Source of the DNA: Myxococcaceae bacterium JPH2
GTDB taxonomy: Bacteria; Myxococcota; Myxococcia; Myxococcales; Myxococcaceae
Length of the DNA stretch: 64,000 bases
NCBI GenBank assembly: GCA_016458225.1
Contig: JAEMGR010000016.1
Location: 62,001-126,000, forward strand
Direction: 5' to 3'
A program made the position numbers and the translations under genes. Below, in pieces: positions 53,671 to 61,025 of the stretch (positions are counted from its first letter, which is position 1; each line of letters opens with the position of its first letter). The notes beneath the pieces were generated by a model. That model did no database searches. It had not been told where the DNA came from and saw only the letters and a program-made list of their open reading frames with translations.

Positions 53671-54291
53671 ATGACTTCAGCGATGCGCGAGCTGTGGGCG
53701 GGGCTGGATGCGAACTTTCCCGAAGTGGCCTATCCCGACCCGGTCCCCGAGCGCTTCCAGACGCAGCCGTTGTTCGCGTTCGCGACGCGCGTGACCCAGG
53801 CCTACAAGGCCGACGCGAGAGCCGTCGACCCTGTCTACGCGGACTCATGGCGAGCGCTGCTCCAGCACGCGCGAGAGGTCTACGCGTTCGTGGAGTCGCG
53901 TCTGTCCATCACCTACTCGACGCGCACGGTGTACTCCGGCCCGGAGGACATCCTCGCGGACATGGAGCGAGGACGGCTGGAGATCAACACCGAGCACTGC
54001 GAGCACCCGCTGTGGACGCCCGAGGAGAACTGCATCTTCCGCGTCGCGCACGACATCGTGCCGCACGCGCGCTACCTGCGGACCTTCTCGCTCGAAGGGG
54101 AGGTGCTCGCGTTCCACGACCACGTGCGCCGGGCGCCACGCGAGGCGCGGCTGGCCCTGTTCACCGAGATCTGGAGCTACGCGGCGATCCGCTACTCCAC
54201 CGGCGTGTATCCCGAAACCCAGAAGTGCGTCGCCTTCCCGGAGTTGCTCTCGGCGTATGAGCAGGCCTTCCTCCCGGCCGGCCCCGTGTAG
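53671..54291 (+). CDS. uncharacterised 206-residue cytosolic protein
   Basis: A 206-residue protein from the ATG at 53671, with GGAGAG ahead. No signal peptide or membrane segment. It is rich in aromatic residues and His, with NTEHCEHPLWTPEENCIFR, VAHDIVPHARYLR and LAFHDHVRR; these His/Cys/Glu clusters could bind a metal. The rest is predicted helical. I do not recognise a family. The apparent frame extending upstream into the convergent gene region is non-coding. It stands alone between two minus-strand genes. Confidence 0.7.
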   Translation: MTSAMRELWAGLDANFPEVAYPDPVPERFQTQPLFAFATRVTQAYKADARAVDPVYADSWRALLQHAREVYAFVESRLSITYSTRTVYSGPEDILADMERGRLEINTEHCEHPLWTPEENCIFRVAHDIVPHARYLRTFSLEGEVLAFHDHVRRAPREARLALFTEIWSYAAIRYSTGVYPETQKCVAFPELLSAYEQAFLPAGPV

Positions 54292-54309
54292 CGCGAGCGC
54301 AGCCCGCTC

Positions 54310-55236
54310 CTAGTCAATGCAGGCGAGGGGGCTGACGGTGGACGTGATGGCGTAGGTGGTATCGATGGTCACGATGGAGTTGCCAGACCAGTTCTGGTGG
54401 CTGCACGTCCCCTCGGCGCTGGCCGGACCATAGGCCCAGGCGCCGTCGACGATGCGGTTGTCATGGATCTCCCAAGCAGCGCCCGAGTGCCACTCGGTGA
54501 CGAGGGTGAAGGCGCCGCCCATCAGGAGATTGTCCCGCACGGAGACCCCGCCGACGTTGGGGTCCACCAGGTTCACCATGAACGTCGCGTCGATGCCGCG
54601 CGCGTCGACGGTGTTGTGCTCGAAGGCGAGCTGGGTGCAGGCCGCGTCGGGGCAGTAGGCTTGGAGTCCATCCGCGTGGCTGGCGGCATTGGCACACTGC
54701 TTCACGAACGAGTCGCGGATGGTCACGTTGTTGCCAGACATCCGGAAGCCGTCGTCATGGCCGCGCACGTGGACCCGCAGCGCGGAGTAGGAGGACTCGC
54801 CCACGCCAGGGGCGGTGATGCATCCGGTCGCCGGACCGACGGTCGAGTCGGTGATGGTGAACGGATAGTGATTGGGGCCGTCTTCGTTGATGACCGTGCC
54901 GTCGATCTGACTGTTCACGACGGTGACGTTGTTGGCGGCGATGAGGAGGTTCCCCGCGATGTGCTTGCCATCGATGACGGCACCCGCGGTGGTGACGCGG
55001 TAGGTGGTTCCCGAGTCATTGAGCGGCAAGTTCGTCAGCACCGTTCCCGGGGGCACGCCGGTGCAGTCCGGAGTGGGGTGATCCGGCAGCGGGCATCCCC
55101 GCGCGAGCGTCGCGGTGGACGTCTGGGATGGGGGCGCCGTCCCCGGCTGGGGAGCGCCGGAGACAGGCCCAACCTCCGGTGAACAGCCAGCCAGTGCAAC
55201 CAACGCCACGACAAGGGGGAGTCCTGTTTTGGCCAT
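54310..55236 (-). CDS. secreted right-handed beta-helix lipoprotein
   Basis: A 308-residue lipoprotein; the lipobox is LAGC (Cys18). After a Thr/Pro/Ser-rich linker, the body repeats beta-helix turns: AGNLLIAANNVTVVNSQIDG, NNVTIRDSFVKQCANAASHADG, LAFEHNTVDARGID, ISVRDNLLMGG-like SVRDNLLMGGAFTLV, and AWEIHDNRIVDG. This resembles right-handed parallel beta-helix (pectate-lyase-like) proteins of unknown enzymatic role. HADGLQAYCPD suggests a possible active site. It is the downstream gene after the 795-residue protein. Confidence 0.8.
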   Translation of the reverse strand: MAKTGLPLVVALVALAGCSPEVGPVSGAPQPGTAPPSQTSTATLARGCPLPDHPTPDCTGVPPGTVLTNLPLNDSGTTYRVTTAGAVIDGKHIAGNLLIAANNVTVVNSQIDGTVINEDGPNHYPFTITDSTVGPATGCITAPGVGESSYSALRVHVRGHDDGFRMSGNNVTIRDSFVKQCANAASHADGLQAYCPDAACTQLAFEHNTVDARGIDATFMVNLVDPNVGGVSVRDNLLMGGAFTLVTEWHSGAAWEIHDNRIVDGAWAYGPASAEGTCSHQNWSGNSIVTIDTTYAITSTVSPLACID

Positions 55237-55369
55237 GATTCCACGGCTTAGCGTGCGCCACGGGTCCGCTCAACCGAAATGCAAGACAAACCAGGCCCTC
55301 CTCCTTGATGCATGGATTTGGGTGGGAAAGTTTCAGACAAGCTGTTGTCTGTCAGTGCGTAGGCCGGGC

Positions 55370-55398
55370 AGGGGACGCGAAGTGCTCACGCGTCCCCT
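55370..55398 (-). terminator. stem-loop after the 795-residue gene
   Basis: AGGGGACGCG (55370-55379) pairs with CGCGTCCCCT (55389-55398), ten pairs with a nine-base loop, 20 bases after the stop codon of the minus-strand gene. No T run follows. A second repeat, CAGACAA / TTGTCTG (55334-55340 with 55345-55351), lies further on, in front of the beta-helix lipoprotein gene, and could belong to its promoter. Confidence 0.5.
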
Positions 55399-55418
55399 GG
55401 TCGCCGACGTGACGGAGG

Positions 55419-57806
55419 TCAGGCGGAGACCTCGATGCCATCACCCTTGAGGATGTCAGCGCGGAGGAAAGCGCCGTAGTCCACGTTCGGGCTCTGCGCG
55501 CGATCGAGCACGGCCAGGATGGCCCGACCCTTCTCGTTGGGACTGAGAATCTCATGCAGCTTGGTCCGGTACGCAGAGAGGTCCCTGTTGGCGGCGCCAC
55601 CCCTCGCCTCGGTGGTGTTGAACGCCCGCGCGAGCGCTGTCGTCACTCGGTCTTGGTCGCCTCCCGTATACGACTTGAGCAGGTCCACGACGTCCTGCCC
55701 GTGGAGTCCGAAGCCAATGGCTGTCTTCGTCAACAGCGCGGTGGCGAGCGAGTCCAGCTTGACGTTGGGGTCCCTTGCCAGGTCTTGGAGTTGCGTGGGC
55801 GTGACACCGAGCGCTTGCAGTCGCTGGAGGTCATCGCTTCCAGCATTGATGACTTCCTTCGCTTGTTTGTCGTCGAGTCCCGTGGCGCGGGTGAGCAGCT
55901 CCGCCTGCTCCTTGGTGAGGTTCTTCTTCTCTTTGTTCCCGTCGATGACGGACGCCACCACGCCGCCAAAGCCATTGAGCGCCGCCCCCACGCCCTTGAG
56001 CAGCAGGCCACCCATCAGCCCCACCGGGCCCGCGCGCATGGCGAAATCCCCACCGAGGGACATTCCGGTGCCCACCAGTTCCAAGTAGCGCCCCGCATTG
56101 TCCGGTGACTTGAGGACAGCCTGGATGTCCTTCTGCATCTGGATGCCATCGGCGACGATCCCCAGCACGGGAGCGAACTTTGCGCCCGCATCGGCGCTGA
56201 GGTTCGCGAACCCATTCGCCATCGGGCGGAGCGTGCCGGCCGATGAGTATCGCAACGTGTGAAGCACTCCTGCGGACAACTCCAGGCCGCCATCCGCGAA
56301 CGCCGCCGAGTTGCGGATGGTCTCCAAGTAATCTCCATCCTGAGCCGCCCCCACTGCCCCGAAGGCGCTCTGTGTGACGGCCATCACCGACACGGCTTTG
56401 TCGAAGGGGTTCTTGTCCCCCCATCCTGAGAGCAGCCGGCTCGCGGCGAGGGCATCGCGAGAAATGGGGAGTGGCGATGGGCCCGTGACGGCCAGAAGCA
56501 TGCTGATGTCGTCCGCCACACCCGTCAATGCTGCCGCCCCCTTGAGCGGAGTCACGATGGCCGACGTCTGCTCATAGGCCGCCTTCTTCGCCTCCTCGGG
56601 ACTGCCGCCAGAGTTGTTCGCGAGAATCTCCGCCTGGACAAGGGGCATCGCTGGCGCGAGGAACTCGTCACGAAGCTTCTTCTGGAAGTCCTTCCCCTGG
56701 TCCTTCTCCAGGGTCGCGAAGAACGGGTTCTGCTCCTTGGGGGCCTGGGCGACGCGGCCCATCCACTGGACGGCTTCATCGGCGTGGCCCGGGGCATGCG
56801 CCAGCCCCTTGTAGCCATCATAGAGCTGGCTGGCGGCGTCCTTGTCGCCGCCAGCTCCCGCGGCTTCGAGCGCGGCGTGATTGCGATCCAGCACCCCGGC
56901 CAGGTCGTTCGCCGCGGCATCGACCGCGTCGTAGACGTCCTTGTGCTTCTCCAAGAATGCCTTCTGGTATTCGGAGATTTGTGCTGGCTCCATCGCCTGG
57001 CCGAACTGGGCGAGGTCTGACTGCAGACGCGCGTCCATCTCCGAGGCCTTCTTCTGGGCGTCCTCCAGGTTGTCGGTGGAGCGTTCCACCTCTTTGAGAC
57101 GAACCCCCGTCATCTCCTTCGCGGCCTGCGGCTTGCTCGCCTCGATTGACGCCATCGTCATGTCAATGAGGGCGCCGCGTCCCTCCTTCGCCAGGAGCTT
57201 GAAGGCATCTGACAGCGGCCCAATCTTGCTTGAGTCGGGAATGGCCTCGGCCAGCCGCGAACCGAGCTGGGCGCGTCCGGCAGGGCTGGCCGCTTCCGCG
57301 AGCCGAGTCAGTCGCTGGAGGTCATCCATCGCCTTGCCACCGGGAACGAGCGAGATGGGATTGTTTCCCTCCTTCACCACCGACTCAGAGATCTTCTTCA
57401 GCGTCTCGTCACTGCGAGCGATGAGGGCATCCGCATAGGCGGGGTCGTTCGGGTGATTCTTGACGAACTCCTCCAGCTTCTTGGTGGCCTTGTCCGAGCC
57501 ATCCTTGGAGAACGCCTCTGCCACCTTCTCCGCATCCACTCGGGCGCTCTCCTCCGCGGGTGACGGCGCCGCGGTGACGGGCGGGACGTTGGCGGGAGGG
57601 ACATTGGCGGGAGGCAGATTCGCGGGAGGAGCATCGCCCCCTGAGAGCGTGGATCCGTAGATTCGCGCGGGAGGATCGAACCCATCCTGGACCTGAGCGG
57701 GACCCGTCGTGGCCTGGGGCGCTTGCGTGGCTGCGGCGGGTGTCGTGGCCTGCTGCGTCTGGGGGGCCGCGGTCGGCCGGGAACGGACTCCGAAGTCAAA
57801 ACCCAT
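55419..57806 (-). CDS. large helical protein of unknown function, possible secreted effector
   Basis: A 795-residue protein without a signal peptide; AGGAG precedes the ATG. The first 85 residues are Pro/Ala/Thr-rich and disordered, with the repeat PPANLPPANVPPANVPP. The rest is mostly helical with Ala/Lys/Glu-rich segments, a region near residue 535-640 with Gly/Ala-rich hydrophobic stretches (VGLMGGLLLKGVGAALNGFGG), and EF-free C-terminal helices (LDDKQAKEVINAGSDDLQRLQALG). An unfolded N-terminus and amphipathic body recall exported effectors, but no catalytic motif is visible. Function unknown. Confidence 0.75.
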   Translation of the reverse strand: MGFDFGVRSRPTAAPQTQQATTPAAATQAPQATTGPAQVQDGFDPPARIYGSTLSGGDAPPANLPPANVPPANVPPVTAAPSPAEESARVDAEKVAEAFSKDGSDKATKKLEEFVKNHPNDPAYADALIARSDETLKKISESVVKEGNNPISLVPGGKAMDDLQRLTRLAEAASPAGRAQLGSRLAEAIPDSSKIGPLSDAFKLLAKEGRGALIDMTMASIEASKPQAAKEMTGVRLKEVERSTDNLEDAQKKASEMDARLQSDLAQFGQAMEPAQISEYQKAFLEKHKDVYDAVDAAANDLAGVLDRNHAALEAAGAGGDKDAASQLYDGYKGLAHAPGHADEAVQWMGRVAQAPKEQNPFFATLEKDQGKDFQKKLRDEFLAPAMPLVQAEILANNSGGSPEEAKKAAYEQTSAIVTPLKGAAALTGVADDISMLLAVTGPSPLPISRDALAASRLLSGWGDKNPFDKAVSVMAVTQSAFGAVGAAQDGDYLETIRNSAAFADGGLELSAGVLHTLRYSSAGTLRPMANGFANLSADAGAKFAPVLGIVADGIQMQKDIQAVLKSPDNAGRYLELVGTGMSLGGDFAMRAGPVGLMGGLLLKGVGAALNGFGGVVASVIDGNKEKKNLTKEQAELLTRATGLDDKQAKEVINAGSDDLQRLQALGVTPTQLQDLARDPNVKLDSLATALLTKTAIGFGLHGQDVVDLLKSYTGGDQDRVTTALARAFNTTEARGGAANRDLSAYRTKLHEILSPNEKGRAILAVLDRAQSPNVDYGAFLRADILKGDGIEVSA

Positions 57807-57932
57807 GGGAGGCTCCTACGAGGGGGAGAGGGACTCGTCCCCAGGAGGAGCGCGGTGGGATTTTCGTGGCGCATTATTTCCGGCGCGCGGCGGTCCGCTC
57901 ACGCGCCAGGAGCGGGCCACGAGGCTCGGAGT

Positions 57933-58280
57933 TCAGCAGCCGCCGTGGGTATGGGTCCACGCATAGACCATGGCGCAGCCGGTCATGAGCGGGGCCAGAC
58001 AGGCGAGCACCTTCAAGTGGGTGACGAGCCGCGCCAAGTCCGGTCTCGCGGGCTTCATTGCGAGCAGGGCCCACAGGGCGATGCCGGTCTGGACCATCCC
58101 GAGTGCCAGCGCGATGGGCTCGAAGATGAACAGGTTCCAACTCCACTCCTGCGCGACCGCCCACGGAAGCAGGGCAATGCCCACCAGACTGCTGACGCCC
58201 GTGCGCACCACTCCCGTTTGCTTCGTGGGGACCGCCCCGGACGGGGGCACCGTCTCCTGCAACGACGCGCTGTCTGTCAT
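57933..58280 (-). CDS. small three-helix membrane protein
   Basis: A 115-residue protein; the ATG at 58280 is chosen, with GGAG before it. Three hydrophobic segments lie around residues 28-45, 50-75 and 87-107, joined by a short basic loop (MKPARPDLARLVTHLK). The end is WTHTHGGC, with His and a terminal Cys that could bind metal. No family recognised. It lies upstream of the 795-residue gene on the same strand with a 126-base gap. Confidence 0.65.
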   Translation of the reverse strand: MTDSASLQETVPPSGAVPTKQTGVVRTGVSSLVGIALLPWAVAQEWSWNLFIFEPIALALGMVQTGIALWALLAMKPARPDLARLVTHLKVLACLAPLMTGCAMVYAWTHTHGGC

Positions 58281-58357
58281 GGCCACTCCGATGACACGGA
58301 GAAAGTGATCCGGCAAAGCCATCGCTTCGCCGGATCGTGCGGATCAAGCGACGGGAC

Positions 58358-58636
58358 TCACGGGGGCGTGGGGTCGCCTCCGCCGCTGCACGGCGTGCAG
58401 GTGTACCGCGTGGACGAGCCGTAGGGGATGCAGTCCGGGTAGTAGACGGAGCTGGTGGGGCAATACCCGGTGGGGCAGGGCAGATTGCACGTGTACCAGT
58501 ACAGCGGTCCGATGGCTGCCTCCTGCGACACGAGCGACGAGGGACTGGAGTCTGGGGCAGTGGGCTCCGGAGCCTCGGATCCACCACAAGCGGTGAGCCA
58601 CAACAACGCGCACGGCAGCATCAGGGTCTTCTTCAT
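58358..58636 (-). CDS. short Cys-rich lipoprotein
   Basis: A 92-residue lipoprotein; the ATG at 58636 has GGAGG upstream. The signal ends in LTAC (Cys17). The mature part is a Ser/Pro linker followed by a Cys/Tyr-rich domain with six Cys (YTCNLPCPTGYCPTS, YPDCIPYG, YTCTPCSGG), surely disulfide-bonded. It resembles the many short Cys-rich lipoproteins of myxobacteria, whose function is unknown. It sits 77 bases upstream of the three-helix membrane protein. Confidence 0.78.
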   Translation of the reverse strand: MKKTLMLPCALLWLTACGGSEAPEPTAPDSSPSSLVSQEAAIGPLYWYTCNLPCPTGYCPTSSVYYPDCIPYGSSTRYTCTPCSGGGDPTPP

Positions 58637-58798
58637 GCTTCCTCCGTGAGGCGAGGGACTGCGCCGAGTGCAGCGCGGCTGAGCCAAGCACGGGTGGGCC
58701 TGGAGTCTCAAATCTGTCAGACGCCTGCGGTAGTGTTCCGCCCGTCAATCCAACGACGTACCCGCCTGCTCGGGTGGGGCTTCACGCGGAGGCAGCTC

Positions 58799-59326
58799 TT
58801 GGGGTTTCACGTTTCCTGGATCGCGACGCGGGGCATCGAGATGGACGCGCTGTGGTCGGCATTCGGGCTGACGAAGGCACCGTCGGACTTCGACTCGGAC
58901 AAAATCACCAGCACCGTCCTGCCCTCGGGTTGGAATCTCATCTCGTTCAACTCCATCAGCAATTACATCCGGGGCTATGACGAGGACATTCCGTGCGCGT
59001 TGTCCGAGCAGGGAGAGGTCCTTCAGTTGTACGCGGACGAGACCTCCATGTCGTCCCTCGCCCGGGGTTATCGCGACGGAGAGATGCTCTGGAGTATCGA
59101 GCACCACGCCAGTCTGAACCGCTTCCACATCGAGGCGACCGGTACGCCACCCCCTTGCTACATGGGGATTCGACAGCGATTGCTCGCGGAGCAGCGCGCC
59201 AAGGGCCGTGGCGTGGACTACGTCTTCTCGGTCCCTCTCGAGGTCTGCCAGACGTTGACGGGCTACCGTTACGACCATGTGTACGCGGGGACCCTGGAGA
59301 ACCTCGTCGACATCGAGGACGCGTAG
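58799..59326 (+). CDS. uncharacterised 175-residue protein
   Basis: A 175-residue protein. A TTG at 58799 is preferred because GGAGG lies six bases before it and the product then opens with the strand GFHVSWIATRGIE; an internal ATG at 58841 and a GTG at 58733 are alternatives. The sequence is alpha/beta with SGWNLISFNSISNY, ALSEQGEVLQLYADE, MLWSIEHHASLNRFHIEATG, and a C-terminal GYRYDHVYAGTL. The opening W-x-A-x-x-G followed by a helix suggests a small conserved family, but I cannot name it. No signal peptide. Confidence 0.65.
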   Translation: MGFHVSWIATRGIEMDALWSAFGLTKAPSDFDSDKITSTVLPSGWNLISFNSISNYIRGYDEDIPCALSEQGEVLQLYADETSMSSLARGYRDGEMLWSIEHHASLNRFHIEATGTPPPCYMGIRQRLLAEQRAKGRGVDYVFSVPLEVCQTLTGYRYDHVYAGTLENLVDIEDA

Positions 59327-59465
59327 CCTCAGCACCTGTTCGCCGTCTCAGGATCTTGAGGCCGCCTCAACTCTCTGAGGCACGTGGGTGGGCCGTCTCC
59401 CAGGACGCACGGTTGGCACCCTCGTTGCTATCGCCGCGCGCTTTCCACTCTCAGGGGGACAGTTC

Positions 59466-60161
59466 GTGACGACCACGCGATTTCGCCAGCGCATCCATCC
59501 GATTCTCCGGCTCTGTCTCGCCACGTCGATGTGGCTCGCGGGCTGCGGTGGGGGAGATGTCACCGCTGACGGCGAGAGCGAACTTGACGGATTCAGCGAG
59601 GTCCAACTGAACCCGAAGGGGTATCCCGTCCTGGATGGCCTGCGCATCCCTTCCGCGCCGGATTCCATCGAGCTGCGGCAAACGGTCGCGCGTGTCGTGC
59701 CTGGCGAGCCATCGTTCATCACGGTGTCTCAATCGGGAGAGACCTGCGGAACGGCCACGGACGCCGCATTGTGTCAGGAGTGTCTGAAGCGGACGGGGGG
59801 CTCGAAGGGCTTCAATCCGGTCTGCGCGGAGACCTGCACGGCGTTCCACATCGTCACGACTCAAGGTGACGACATTCACACCTACGCCACGGTGAAGGCG
59901 CTCCGCATGCTGCTGGGGGACATCGACACGGCTCAGGAAGCCACGTTGCTCGTCTTCGCCTCGGGCTACACCTACGTCCCGCACCGGGTGGGCCAGGGAG
60001 GCGTGAGGGCCAATCCCGATGGCTCTTTTGATGTCATCGCCAATCAAGGCGCCGGAGGCCGCGAGGGCACGGACTTGAAACAGGTCGTGCTCCACGTCCA
60101 GGCCTCGGGAGACATCGAGGCGCAATCGCGCCCCATCCCGATGCGAGTGGAAGGCACCTGA
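59466..60161 (+). CDS. putative lipoprotein with Cys-rich middle
   Basis: A 231-residue lipoprotein. The GTG at 59466 has GGGGGA upstream and gives a signal ending in LAGC (Cys28). The mature part contains GETCGTATDAALCQECLKR and NPVCAETCTAFHIVTT, five Cys likely disulfide-bonded, then TLLVFASGYTYVPHRVG and a closing VVLHVQASGDIE. This is the pattern of a family of Cys-containing lipoproteins that I associate with ferritin-like myxobacterial lipoproteins, but I cannot assign a function. It is followed by the broken ferritin-like gene. Confidence 0.75.
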   Translation: MTTTRFRQRIHPILRLCLATSMWLAGCGGGDVTADGESELDGFSEVQLNPKGYPVLDGLRIPSAPDSIELRQTVARVVPGEPSFITVSQSGETCGTATDAALCQECLKRTGGSKGFNPVCAETCTAFHIVTTQGDDIHTYATVKALRMLLGDIDTAQEATLLVFASGYTYVPHRVGQGGVRANPDGSFDVIANQGAGGREGTDLKQVVLHVQASGDIEAQSRPIPMRVEGT

Positions 60162-60200
60162 CCGGAGGGAGGGGCCCGCGTGACGCAAGATGACGTGAGT

Positions 60201-60227
60201 CCCGCCCAGGTGGGCCCCTTGGGCGGG
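60201..60227 (+). terminator. stem-loop after the lipoprotein gene
   Basis: CCCGCCCA (60201-60208) pairs with TGGGCGGG (60220-60227), eight perfect pairs with an 11-base loop, 39 bases after the lipoprotein stop codon. No T run follows, so it may act with Rho or only protect the 3' end. Confidence 0.4.
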
Positions 60228-60351
60228 GAGATGTCTTCAAGACGCTGAAGTCACGGTGAGTCTCGGCGAGCCCTGAAGCTGGACGCCGAGGTGTGGCTCT
60301 GGCATCGCCGTTGCTGTGCCGGCAGGTGTCTCACTGCCCTGGAGCCTCCTC

Positions 60352-60880
60352 GTGAATACACCCCGCTTGCGCCATCTCTTCTCCCGGGCGTTACGTGCTT
60401 CGTTTGCCACCCCGCGGGTCCTGGAGGGCTGCGGTCAATTTGTGGACCTGGATGGCTACTCGCCCGCCGAGTGCAGCACCTCGAGCCTGGGGCTCGACGA
60501 ACTGCCCCCTGCGTCCCTTGCTGGACGTCATCCTGGACAACGCGGTGGAGGGCTGCGTGCGCGAGACCTGTGGTGCGCTCGTCGCTCACCATCAGGCGCT
60601 GAAGGCGCGGGATGCCGAGGTCCGCGAGGCCATGGTCCGGATCGCCGAAGACGAGACGCACCACGCGGAGCTGTCTTGGGACATTCACCAGTGGGGCAGC
60701 CCTCGGCTGTCGCCGCAGGAGCAGTCCGCGGTGCGAGAAGCTCAGCGACGCGCGGTCGCGCTCCTGCGCGAGGAGATGGCGGCCCCCGTGGATTCCCGCC
60801 TCGTCTCCGAAGTGGGCCTGCCCACGCCGCAGGTCGCGATGACCTTGCTCGACACGCTGGATTCCGGGCTGTGGTCCTGA
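60352..60880 (+). pseudogene. broken ferritin-like lipoprotein gene
   Basis: Two pieces in different frames. From the GTG at 60352 (GGAG seven bases before it) one frame encodes VNTPRLRHLFSRALRASFA, then GCGQFVDLDGY and LGLDELPP, the start of a lipoprotein. Near 60505 the sense continues one base out of phase as LLDVILDNAVEGCVRETCGA, then AEDETHHAELSWDIHQWGS with a ferritin-like E-x-x-H/E-x-x-x-E-type helix pair. The missing middle and the frame change point to an internal deletion plus frameshift. The C-terminal piece (to 60880) might be made alone from an internal start, but this is unlikely. Confidence 0.65.
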
Positions 60881-60960
60881 CGCCGGTCGCCAGGCAGCGT
60901 ATCGACGCGTCGGTTGTGTAGAGGCCCAACGGAGGAGGCGCGGGCGCCTCGCGAATCCGA

Positions 60961-60987
60961 GCGTGCCGTTCAGGGGCAACGGCACGC
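60961..60987. terminator. stem-loop between convergent genes
   Basis: GCGTGCCGTT (60961-60970) pairs with AACGGCACGC (60978-60987), ten perfect pairs with a seven-base loop. A smaller repeat (60935-60940 with 60945-60950) precedes it. They lie between the ends of the ferritin-like pseudogene and the M4 protease and could serve either transcript. Confidence 0.45.
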
Positions 60988-61025
60988 CCTGCGCCTTCGC
61001 CCAGGCGGATCCAGCACCTCCCTCG

